Shown here piece after piece: positions 6,801 through 12,716 of a stretch of DNA of 12,716 nt; positions within the stretch are counted from its first letter, which is position 1; each line of letters begins with the position of its first letter. Both the position numbers and the translations under genes were made by a program. The notes under the pieces were generated by a model, which was not told the DNA's origin, did not search any database, and saw only the letters and a list, made by a program, of their open reading frames with translations. This stretch comes from Clostridia bacterium (GTDB lineage Bacteria; Bacillota; Clostridia; Oscillospirales; CAG-272), in the NCBI GenBank assembly GCA_900754175.1, contig CAAEBS010000141.1, positions 1 to 12,716 of the forward strand. Direction: 5' to 3'.

Positions 6801-8558
6801 ATGAAAAAAAGAATTGCCCGTCGGCTTTTGCCGATGCTGTGCTTTGTGTTGCTGTTTGCCGTCTGCCTTGGCTTTTCCGCCTGCCGGAAGGACGAGGGCG
6901 ACGGTGGGGACAGCGGGAAAGACAGCGTTACGGCAGAACCTGGCGGCAATGATGAGGAGACCACGGCAGACAACGTCGGAAAGCAGATCACGCTTTCCAC
7001 GGGGGGCAAGGCGTACTACACCATTGTAAGACCGGCGGACGCTTCTTCCGCTCTCGCTACGGCGGTAAGCTCGCTTGCCACCACTCTGTCGGATGCGACC
7101 GGCGTTTACTTCCGCCAGACCGACGATTATACCAGGGATGAGACTCCGGCGGAAAGCTCGATGGAGATCATCATCGGCAATTGTAAACGAGCCGACACCG
7201 CAAAGGTGCTGAAAAACGTAAAGTACAAGGATTACAACATCTGCGTTACCGAGAAAAACATCGTGGTGGCGGCGCATGACGACATTACCGCTATCCGGGC
7301 AACGCAAAAGCTTGCACAGATGCTGAAAGGCAATATCGCAAGATCGGGCGTGGACACCGTGCTGACCTGGAAAGGCGACTACTATTATTCCGCCGTCAGC
7401 TACAAGCTTTCGGAAATCTCGCTGGGCGGCGTGTCTCTCCGGAATTACGTGATCGTATATCCGGCGGACGACCCGCTTGGCAAGAGCTTTTCGGAAAGTA
7501 TGAAGGATGCGGTCGGCTCTCTGTGCGGAGACGTGCTGGAGATCGTGCCCGACACCGCACCTGCCCGCCCGTATGAGATCCTGCTCGGCAACACAAGCCG
7601 GAGCGGCGGCGTGCTGAGCCAGGCTTCGCTTGAGCCGATGGAGTATCTGCTGACCACCGACGGCAGCAAGGTCATCGTATCCGGCGCCTATTCCTTCTCC
7701 ACCTCCAAGGCGGTGGAAGCCTTCAAGACCTGGGTGCTCCAGACCGGAAAAGGTGTGATCGACGGGATGAACGAAAAGAAGTCGTTGCTTGCAGGGGACA
7801 GCTTTGCGGCAAACACGGGCGACATCCGGGTGATGGAATACAATATTCTGGTGGAGTACCCGGGCTGGGGAAGCGGCGGGAATATTCCGCCCGAGGTGGA
7901 GATCCGGAAGGAGATCGTATCCTCGGTCATCAACGGCTACAAGCCCGACGTGCTTTGTATGTGCGAATTCTTTGAAAACTGGCGCAACCAACTGCCGCCT
8001 TTGCTCGATCCGGCATACCGGTTTGTGGCGATCGATCGCACGGACGGTTATTCCAACCGCACCACGCTGGTCTACAATTCGGATACGCTCACCCTGATCA
8101 AGGGCGGCTATGACGACAGCGTGGATCTGATCGACAACAACATCAACAAGCGTGTCGTGATGTGGGCGGTCTTTGAGGCAAAGGAGAGCGGAGAGCGCTT
8201 TATGGTGCTCGGCTCGCACTTTGACTCGGAAGCCAATGCCGAAAGCAACCGGACAAAGCAGGCGCAGATCATGGTGTCGCTGATGAAACGGTTGCAGGCA
8301 GAGTACGGCGTTTCCACCGCTATCCTGACCGGAGATTTCAATGCGGCAAAGGGAACTAACAGCTACAAGGCTTTCCTGGACGGCACCGGTTATGTGGATG
8401 CCGTGGATTTTGACGGCAACGCAGAAAAAATGGTGGACCATATGTTCTACGATCAGACGCTTCTGGAAAAGGTGGGAACGATCATTGAGCGTGGAAAGCA
8501 TACTGCCACCGGGTCTGACCACAGTCCGGTCATTGCGGACTTCCGGTTCAGAAAATAA
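6801..8558 (+). CDS. Lipid-anchored EEP-family hydrolase (endonuclease/exonuclease/phosphatase fold)
   Basis: The 585-residue lipoprotein has a signal peptide ending FSAC (Cys28) and an acidic tether to about residue 60. Two alpha/beta modules follow (about 72-175 and 214-315), each with a YxIVxPAD start and an I-I-x-G-N or I-L-x-G-N strand; they look like the N-terminal domains found beside some glycoside hydrolases (GH67N/GH20b type, tentative). Residues about 341-583 are a complete EEP domain: YNIL (347-350), CEFFE with metal-ligand candidate Glu389, SHFD with His473, GDFN (511-514), VDH (545-547) and SDH (572-574). EEP enzymes are metal-dependent and cut phosphodiesters or phosphomonoesters of nucleic acids, inositol phosphates or phospholipids. 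Here the target would lie outside the cell. The ATG at 6801 is preferred over an in-frame TTG at 6792, which touches the GGAGGG ribosome site. Confidence 0.88.
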   Translation: MKKRIARRLLPMLCFVLLFAVCLGFSACRKDEGDGGDSGKDSVTAEPGGNDEETTADNVGKQITLSTGGKAYYTIVRPADASSALATAVSSLATTLSDATGVYFRQTDDYTRDETPAESSMEIIIGNCKRADTAKVLKNVKYKDYNICVTEKNIVVAAHDDITAIRATQKLAQMLKGNIARSGVDTVLTWKGDYYYSAVSYKLSEISLGGVSLRNYVIVYPADDPLGKSFSESMKDAVGSLCGDVLEIVPDTAPARPYEILLGNTSRSGGVLSQASLEPMEYLLTTDGSKVIVSGAYSFSTSKAVEAFKTWVLQTGKGVIDGMNEKKSLLAGDSFAANTGDIRVMEYNILVEYPGWGSGGNIPPEVEIRKEIVSSVINGYKPDVLCMCEFFENWRNQLPPLLDPAYRFVAIDRTDGYSNRTTLVYNSDTLTLIKGGYDDSVDLIDNNINKRVVMWAVFEAKESGERFMVLGSHFDSEANAESNRTKQAQIMVSLMKRLQAEYGVSTAILTGDFNAAKGTNSYKAFLDGTGYVDAVDFDGNAEKMVDHMFYDQTLLEKVGTIIERGKHTATGSDHSPVIADFRFRK

Positions 8559-8571
8559 AACGAGGGATAAT

Positions 8572-9681
8572 ATGGCTTTGAATTTTGAAAAATATGTGAT
8601 TGTATACGCCGACGATGCGTATTCGATGTACAACCGGGATACGGCGGTGCATATGCGGGACCGGCTGTCTGCCGAGTGCGGCTTTGCGCCTGAGATCCGC
8701 TCCGACGTGGAGCCTGCGGCAGAGCATGAGTTTCTGATCGGCAGGACCGGGCGCCCGGAGAGCGTGGCGCTGTACGCCGGCGCCGACTGCCCGCAGAGAA
8801 TGCACTATACGGTCTGCCGGGTCGGCGGAAAGCTTCTGGCGGCGGGAAACGACTGGTTCTCGGACAAAATGGCGGTGGACGCCCTGTGCGATGCCATTGC
8901 CGCCGGGGATGCGGAAAAAGCCTTTGGCAAAAACATCCGGCTGCTCGGTGATTTTCCCGCAAGGCGTGGTACCCTGAGAGCGCTTTCCTACAACATTCTG
9001 GTGGAATACGTGAACTGGGGGTGCGGCGGCTTGCTGGAGGGACCGGTGCACAAGCGTGCCGAGGCGATAACCGGAATCATCGAGGGGATTTCGCCCGACC
9101 TGATCTGCCTTTGCGAGGTGTTTGAAAGGTGGGCGGCGACCCTGCCGGAATATCTCGGCAAGCGCTATAATTTCCTTCGGCTTGACCGGGAAGAAAACTC
9201 CTGCAACCGCACCGTCCTGCTGTATGACAAGCGGGTGTTCCGGGAGATCGAGAGCGGCTATGACGATATCCCGGTGTTCCGGTCGGTCAACAACAGAATT
9301 CTTGCCTGGGGCTTGCTGGAGCGCAGAAGCGACGGCAAGAGACTGCTGGTCTTTGGTACGCACTGGGAATGCACGACCGACGAGGACCGGGTAAAGCAAG
9401 GCACGCATATGGCGGAGCTGATGCGGGAGAAGATCGAAAAATACGGTTGCGAATCTATCTGCGCCGGTGACTTCAACTGCGTTTCTCCCAATATGGCGTA
9501 TAAGAATTTTGTGGAAAAGAGCGGTCTGCGGGACGCCGAGGAAGGTCACGTGCCCGAATGGTCGGTGGATCATATCTTTGTCAGCGACAAAATTCAGGTG
9601 GCGCAATGTGAGCGGATCATGGAGAACTGCACGCAGTATGCGTCCGACCATAAACCGCTGTTCTGCGATTTTGAACTGTAA
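8572..9681 (+). CDS. Cytoplasmic EEP-family hydrolase, paralogue of the preceding lipoprotein
   Basis: This 369-residue protein is a clear paralogue of its neighbour without signal peptide or tether. It begins with a single alpha/beta module (KYVIVYADD at 7-15, EFLIG near 53) that matches the second of the two modules in the lipoprotein. The EEP domain (about 134-369) retains the full motif set: YNIL (140-143), CEVFE with Glu182, GTHWE with His264, GDFN (299-302), VDH (332-334) and SDH (358-360). Shared stretches such as YNILVEY and ESGYDD (SGYDD against GGYDD) support common origin. It has 15 cysteines, which suits a reducing cytoplasm. It starts 13 bases after the previous stop behind GAGGG, so the two are surely co-transcribed; the ORF is open further upstream but only as an overlap in another frame. 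Last gene of the operon. Substrate unknown. Confidence 0.87.
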   Translation: MALNFEKYVIVYADDAYSMYNRDTAVHMRDRLSAECGFAPEIRSDVEPAAEHEFLIGRTGRPESVALYAGADCPQRMHYTVCRVGGKLLAAGNDWFSDKMAVDALCDAIAAGDAEKAFGKNIRLLGDFPARRGTLRALSYNILVEYVNWGCGGLLEGPVHKRAEAITGIIEGISPDLICLCEVFERWAATLPEYLGKRYNFLRLDREENSCNRTVLLYDKRVFREIESGYDDIPVFRSVNNRILAWGLLERRSDGKRLLVFGTHWECTTDEDRVKQGTHMAELMREKIEKYGCESICAGDFNCVSPNMAYKNFVEKSGLRDAEEGHVPEWSVDHIFVSDKIQVAQCERIMENCTQYASDHKPLFCDFEL

Positions 9682-9693
9682 CAGCCTGTGAAC

Positions 9694-9738
9694 AACAGGG
9701 ACTTCGGCATCGAGTGCCGCAGTCCCTGTTTTGGTTTT
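9694..9738 (+). terminator. Intrinsic terminator of the surface operon
   Basis: AACAGGGACT (9694-9703) pairs with AGTCCCTGTT (9721-9730); after one T/C mismatch an inner stem CGGCA (9705-9709) pairs with TGCCG (9715-9719). The tail is TTGGTTTT. It lies 12 bases after the last operon stop and before a fresh promoter, as expected for the end of the transcript. The interrupted U-run may make it leaky. Confidence 0.75.
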
Positions 9739-9805
9739 GACCGGATGAAAAAAGAGATATTTTATCTTGGATTATGGCATTTTTGTCCTGATTTGAAAAA
9801 TCATG

Positions 9806-9834
9806 TTGACAGGCGGTCAAAGCGGGGTTATAAT
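9806..9834 (+). promoter_or_regulatory. Consensus sigma-A promoter with palindrome over the -35
   Basis: TTGACA (9806-9811) and TATAAT (9829-9834) are perfect hexamers with a 17-bp spacer. TTGAC (9806-9810) and GTCAA (9816-9820) form an inverted repeat around AGGCG, so a dimeric repressor of TetR or similar type could block the -35. The start site should be near 9841. A 7-bp hairpin, ATCCCGG (9844-9850) with CCGGGAT (9857-9863), then sits at the 5' end of the message. Confidence 0.8.
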
Positions 9835-9879
9835 GATAGAAATATCCCGGTCGGAGCCGGGATGCTTGGGGGAGGCAAT

Positions 9880-10437
9880 ATGGAGGAAAAAACACTGCGT
9901 CTGAGACCGTACAAGCCCTGCGACGCCGAAAGCGTTGTAAGCTGGATCACGGATGAATTCAGCTTCCGGCAATGGAGCGCCGACCGGTACGGTCCTTATC
10001 CCATTACGCCGGACGATATGAACCGCTATTACGACCGGGAACGGAATAACGACGGGATTTGGGCGATGAGTGCGTTTGACGATACCGGCGTGGTCGGGCA
10101 CCTGATGATGCGCTTTCTGGATGCGGAGCGCCGCCGGCTTCGTTTCGGCTTCGTGATCGTGGATCCGAGGATACGGGGGCGGGGATACGGAAAAGCAATG
10201 ATTTCCGGTGCCCTTGCCTTTGCCTTTGAAACGGTGGGGGTGGAGAGCGTGTCGATCGTGGTGTTTGAGAACAACCCGGCGGCGAAAAAATGCTACGAGT
10301 CCTGCGGTTTCCGGAAGGTCGGTACACCCGGGCGGGAAAGCTACGCCCACATGGGCGAGGGCTGGGAGTGCGTGGAGCTTGCGATCACCCGTCAGGAGTG
10401 GCGGGAAAAGCAGAAAAACCGTGCAGACCTTGAATAA
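9880..10437 (+). CDS. GNAT-family N-acetyltransferase
   Basis: The 185-residue protein has the GNAT fold in the RimJ/RimL-like layout: LRLRPYKPCDAESVVSWI at the N-terminus (6-23), the strand RFGFVIVDP (88-96), the acetyl-CoA pyrophosphate loop RGRGYG (99-104), and the C-terminal NPAAKKCYESCGFRKVG (132-148). It would transfer an acetyl group from acetyl-CoA to an amine on a protein, antibiotic or metabolite; the acceptor cannot be told. The ATG at 9880 follows GGGAGG (9870-9875); another in-frame ATG at 9862 lies within the leader hairpin and lacks a ribosome site. It is transcribed from its own promoter and is separated from the upstream operon by a terminator, so a functional link with the surface genes is not implied. 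Confidence 0.88.
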   Translation: MEEKTLRLRPYKPCDAESVVSWITDEFSFRQWSADRYGPYPITPDDMNRYYDRERNNDGIWAMSAFDDTGVVGHLMMRFLDAERRRLRFGFVIVDPRIRGRGYGKAMISGALAFAFETVGVESVSIVVFENNPAAKKCYESCGFRKVGTPGRESYAHMGEGWECVELAITRQEWREKQKNRADLE

Positions 10438-10471
10438 AGCGTTTCTGTTTCTGCGGAATTTTTTGTTATAG

Positions 10472-10477
10472 TATAAT
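10472..10477 (+). promoter_or_regulatory. Possible -10 element before the GH-like gene
   Basis: A perfect TATAAT lies 30 bases before the start codon at 10508. No good -35 is found 16-18 bp upstream (TTCTGC at 17 bp), and there is no TGn extension. It could be an activator-dependent promoter, or the gene may be read through from the GNAT promoter, as no terminator hairpin separates them. Confidence 0.35.
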
Positions 10478-10507
10478 AATTTCAATTTGATCTGTCGGAG
10501 GTGCAAG

Positions 10508-12451
10508 ATGAACAGAAGCTATGAGAACTACAATCCCGGCGAAAGGTTGATCGTGCCGCTTTGTGCGAATCTGCCGGATTGTTTCGGCGTGGAAAGCCTG
10601 GAGCGGGTGGGCATTGAGGAACGGCTGGAACAACTGAAGCAGATGGGCGTCAGCCGGATCTTTCTGGCGATAGAAGCGCCTTGGGGCGAACCGGAAAAAA
10701 TGGCGGCGCAGAAAAAGATGCTGGAGCGTTACATCGGGATCTTCCGGGGAAACGGGATTTCCTGCGGGCTTTGGTTCTGGGCGGGCGAGCTGACCGGCGA
10801 CCCGGAACGATATACGAGGCAAAAAATGGTGGACGGAAAAATTCTGCCCAAATACTGCCCGCTTGACGAGGGACATATCCGGGGGCTTGCCGGATTCATG
10901 CAGGGGCTTGCCACGCTGGACGTGGAAGCGCTGATGATCGACGACGGTTTCCGCTACGGGTTTGAACATGGAAGCTTCGGGTGTCTCTGCCCGCTCCATA
11001 TGGCGGCAATTTCCCGTATCGTCGGCAGGGAAGTGACCGAGGAGGAAATGCGGCAGGCGTTGCTGTACGGCGGGGAAAACGAGCTTCGCCATGCGTTTCT
11101 GAAGGTCAACGGCGACTCGCTTGTGTACTTTGCCGGACGGATGCGGCAGGCGGTGGACGAGGTAAAGCCCACGCTCCGCATTGCCATTTGCTCCGCTCCC
11201 TCCTCCTGGGAGATCGACGGAACCGATCCGGAAACGGTCAGCCGTGCTTTTGCCGGTTCCACCAAGCCGTGGTTGCGCCTGAGCGGAGCACCGTATTGGG
11301 CGGATCACCGTTCGTTCGGATGCCGTCTGATCGACGCCATTGAGTTTTCCCGGATGCAGGTCGCCCTGTTCGGTAAGGACGATATGGAGATCATGTGGGA
11401 GGGAGACGCCTATCCACGCCCCCGGTGGAATTGCCCTGCGGCTTACCTGGAGTGCTACGACATGGCACGGGCGATCTCGGACGAGCACTCCGAAACGCTG
11501 AAATATCTTTTCGATTACAACTCCGAGGCGGACAACGAAAGAGGATATCTGGACCGTCATCTGCGGCACATTCCGGTTTATCGGGCGATTTCCGGACATT
11601 TTGACGGCAAGACCTGCCGTGGGATCCGGGTGTTTGAGGTGCCCCACAAATACGACGGGATGAAAATTCCCGCCTGCGTGGAGGGAAATCCACGTGAAAT
11701 GGAACATATCTGTTTTTCGATGGCGTCAAAAATTCTTGCACCCGTCGGACTTCCTACGATCTATGCGGGGGAAGGAACCGGCATGGCGGTGTTCGGGGAA
11801 AACGCCGCTTATCTGCCCAGGGAGAGCTTTGGCGCAGGGTTGATCCTGGACGCCCGGGCGGCGGAGCTTCTGACCGAACGTGGGCTGGACGTGGGACTGC
11901 GTGGCGACCGGGGATACCGGAATGTCAGTTGCGAATACTACCCGACGGCAAAAAGAAACGTTGTGGCGTACTGGCAGAAGATCCGGGAGCTGGAGCTTGC
12001 GCCGGAGGTGGTGCCGCAGTCTTACGCCGGCGTGCAGGGGGAGAACCGGAGCATTGTCGGCTCCTACCGCTATGAAAATGCCACCGGACAGCGCTTTTTC
12101 GTGTTCTGCTCGGACGCTTATTTTGCGGATGACCGGTATCACCGGGTCTATTGTCGCTCCGCACTGCTGGCAAATGCGGTGGAGTGGATGACCGGGAAGC
12201 GGCTTCCGGCGTGGACGCACGGCTCACCCGATCTGTATCTGCTCTGCAAAGAGGGGCAGGACAGCCTGTCGGTGGGACTGTTCAATCTTTCGCCGGACGA
12301 GGCTTTCGATACCGAGGTGTTGCTTGGCGAAAGCTATGTCGGGGCGGAATTTTTCAGCGGCTCCGGACGGCTTGAGGGAGAGCGGGTACTGCTTGACGAG
12401 ATCCCTCCGTTCGGCTTTGTCGGGTTTACTCTGAAAAAGGCGGAGCGGTAA
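10508..12451 (+). CDS. Cytoplasmic glycoside-hydrolase-like TIM-barrel protein, unassigned family
   Basis: The 647-residue protein has no signal peptide. Residues about 15-370 read as a (beta/alpha)8 barrel: GVSRIFLAIEAPWGEP (47-62), GLWFWAGELTGDP (87-99), ALMIDDGFRYG (141-151), then EIMWEGDAYPRPR (294-306). The last motif, with acidic residues Glu298 and Asp300 beside an aromatic-Pro-x-x-Arg, resembles motifs I associate with GH42-like barrels. Residues about 395-500 resemble the amidotransferase-like trimerisation domain of GH42 beta-galactosidases (GAGLILDARAAELLTERG at 442-459). Residues about 575-645 look like a final beta-sandwich (DEIPPFGFVGFTL). A role in hydrolysing an internalised oligosaccharide is plausible, but I cannot give a family or substrate, and catalytic residues are only candidates. 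Fourteen or more cysteines fit a cytoplasmic location. The start follows GGAGG (10497-10501) at 6 bases; an in-frame ATG at 10487 lies before that site. Confidence 0.7.
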   Translation: MNRSYENYNPGERLIVPLCANLPDCFGVESLERVGIEERLEQLKQMGVSRIFLAIEAPWGEPEKMAAQKKMLERYIGIFRGNGISCGLWFWAGELTGDPERYTRQKMVDGKILPKYCPLDEGHIRGLAGFMQGLATLDVEALMIDDGFRYGFEHGSFGCLCPLHMAAISRIVGREVTEEEMRQALLYGGENELRHAFLKVNGDSLVYFAGRMRQAVDEVKPTLRIAICSAPSSWEIDGTDPETVSRAFAGSTKPWLRLSGAPYWADHRSFGCRLIDAIEFSRMQVALFGKDDMEIMWEGDAYPRPRWNCPAAYLECYDMARAISDEHSETLKYLFDYNSEADNERGYLDRHLRHIPVYRAISGHFDGKTCRGIRVFEVPHKYDGMKIPACVEGNPREMEHICFSMASKILAPVGLPTIYAGEGTGMAVFGENAAYLPRESFGAGLILDARAAELLTERGLDVGLRGDRGYRNVSCEYYPTAKRNVVAYWQKIRELELAPEVVPQSYAGVQGENRSIVGSYRYENATGQRFFVFCSDAYFADDRYHRVYCRSALLANAVEWMTGKRLPAWTHGSPDLYLLCKEGQDSLSVGLFNLSPDEAFDTEVLLGESYVGAEFFSGSGRLEGERVLLDEIPPFGFVGFTLKKAER

Positions 12452-12481
12452 GAAAAGCCGGAGCCGGGGCAGGGCAAGGTT

Positions 12482-12563
12482 GGTGCGCTCGACGATAGGA
12501 GATCCCGACCTGCGGTCGCCCTCCAGGTTCGACTCCGGGCTTTGCCCTCCGCTCAGGATGACA
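12482..12563 (-). repeat. Interspersed repeat-like element of the TGTCATCCTGAGC type
   Basis: Read on the minus strand it begins TGTCATCCTGAGCGGAG and later carries GGGATCTCC. This wording matches short intergenic repeats that I know from many bacterial genomes, often written CATCCTGAGCG...GGATCTC. An internal hairpin pairs CGACC (12516-12520) with GGTCG (12524-12528). The middle, including GGGCTTTGCCC, is longer than the simple form. No gene is visible in it. Whether it is repeated in this genome cannot be seen in the window. Confidence 0.5.
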
Positions 12564-12587
12564 CGGAAGGGCGGGTTTATGCTATTC

Positions 12588-12636
12588 CAATGCTGGGGCA
12601 ACCAATTATGCAATGGTTGCTCCAGCATTGTTTATT
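12588..12636 (+). terminator. Strong hairpin terminator after the GH-like gene
   Basis: A stem of 17 pairs joins 12588-12604 (CAATGCTGGGGCAACCA) with 12614-12630 (TGGTTGCTCCAGCATTG), with one G-T pair and a 9-base loop; the tail is TTTATT. The stem is longer than in most intrinsic terminators, and it stands 136 bases after the stop, beyond another repeat, so it could also be part of a palindromic mobile repeat that acts as a terminator. Confidence 0.7.
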
Positions 12637-12659
12637 AAACATATAGCGCAGAAACAAAC

Positions 12660-12716
12660 GAAAGCCTTCTCCAGTGGGAGAAGGTGGCAGCCGAAGGCTG
12701 ACGGATGAGGTGTCGG
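12660..12716 (+). repeat. Palindromic gut-Firmicutes-type intergenic repeat, cut by the window end
   Basis: CCTTCTCC (12665-12672) pairs with GGAGAAGG (12677-12684), followed by CAGCC (12688-12692) with GGCTG (12696-12700), then ACGGATGAGGTG. This two-hairpin form, ending in GACGGATGAGGTGT, is one I recognise as a frequent short repeat between genes of gut Clostridia. It is not a gene. Its right boundary lies outside the window. Confidence 0.6.

Noticed and set aside
6705..8633. Minus-strand open frame of 642 codons under the EEP lipoprotein gene
   Set aside because: Antisense shadow: the plus-strand protein has complete family motifs and a ribosome site, while the antisense product is His/Arg/Val-rich with no domain.
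9688..9879. 64-codon N-terminal extension of the acetyltransferase
   Set aside because: It would include the terminator hairpin and the consensus promoter as coding sequence; the family start is at 9880.
10441..10471. Terminator between the acetyltransferase and the GH-like gene
   Set aside because: A T-run is present at 10460-10465 but no stable stem precedes it.
10466..11707. Minus-strand open frame of 413 codons under the GH-like gene
   Set aside because: No promoter or ribosome site and composition typical of antisense translation; the plus-strand product reads as a structured protein.
1..12716. CRISPR array, tRNA or rRNA gene, transposase
   Set aside because: No regularly spaced repeats, cloverleaf-like or rRNA-like sequence, and no transposase or integrase motifs were seen.

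Overview
The window looks like a chromosomal segment of a fairly GC-rich, gut-type member of the Clostridia (Bacillota), plausibly an Oscillospiraceae/Ruminococcaceae-like organism. This rests on strong AGGAGG-type ribosome sites, sigma-A promoters with 17-bp spacers, many Gram-positive-style lipoproteins with acidic low-complexity tethers, an AraC-family regulator beside carbohydrate-related surface genes, and interspersed palindromic repeats of a kind I associate with gut Firmicutes. The taxonomy is inference; no rRNA or marker gene is present.

Layout. (1) 28-879, minus strand: an AraC-family regulator with its own consensus promoter (912-940). (2) 889-1236: a divergent control region with a sigma-A promoter for the rightward operon (978-1006), a 19-bp palindrome at the predicted transcript start, and a leader of about 224 nt with two hairpin regions. 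(3) 1237-9681, plus strand: seven genes with short gaps, most likely one transcript, ending at a hairpin terminator (9694-9738). In order: a secreted protein with one CBM9-like domain, a secreted protein with two, a 41-residue peptide, a 67-residue lipoprotein with no visible domain, a solute-binding lipoprotein, a lipoprotein with an endonuclease/exonuclease/phosphatase (EEP) domain, and a cytoplasmic EEP paralogue. (4) 9806-10437: a GNAT acetyltransferase with its own consensus promoter overlapping a palindrome. (5) 10508-12451: a large cytoplasmic protein resembling a glycoside hydrolase, ending at a strong terminator hairpin (12588-12636). (6) 12452-12716: repeat-rich intergenic DNA.

How the genes may work together (inference). 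The operon encodes an outward-facing set of products: two secreted CBM9-like proteins that could bind carbohydrate, a lipid-anchored solute-binding protein that could capture a ligand, and a lipid-anchored metal-dependent EEP hydrolase that could cut a phosphodiester or phosphomonoester. The last gene is a paralogue of that hydrolase without a signal peptide, so the same type of chemistry seems to be placed on both sides of the membrane. The nearby cytoplasmic GH-like protein would fit an intracellular glycan step. No permease or ATPase for the binding protein lies in the window. The substrate cannot be told from the sequence; a phosphorylated glycan, teichoic-acid-like polymer or glycolipid head group are possibilities only.
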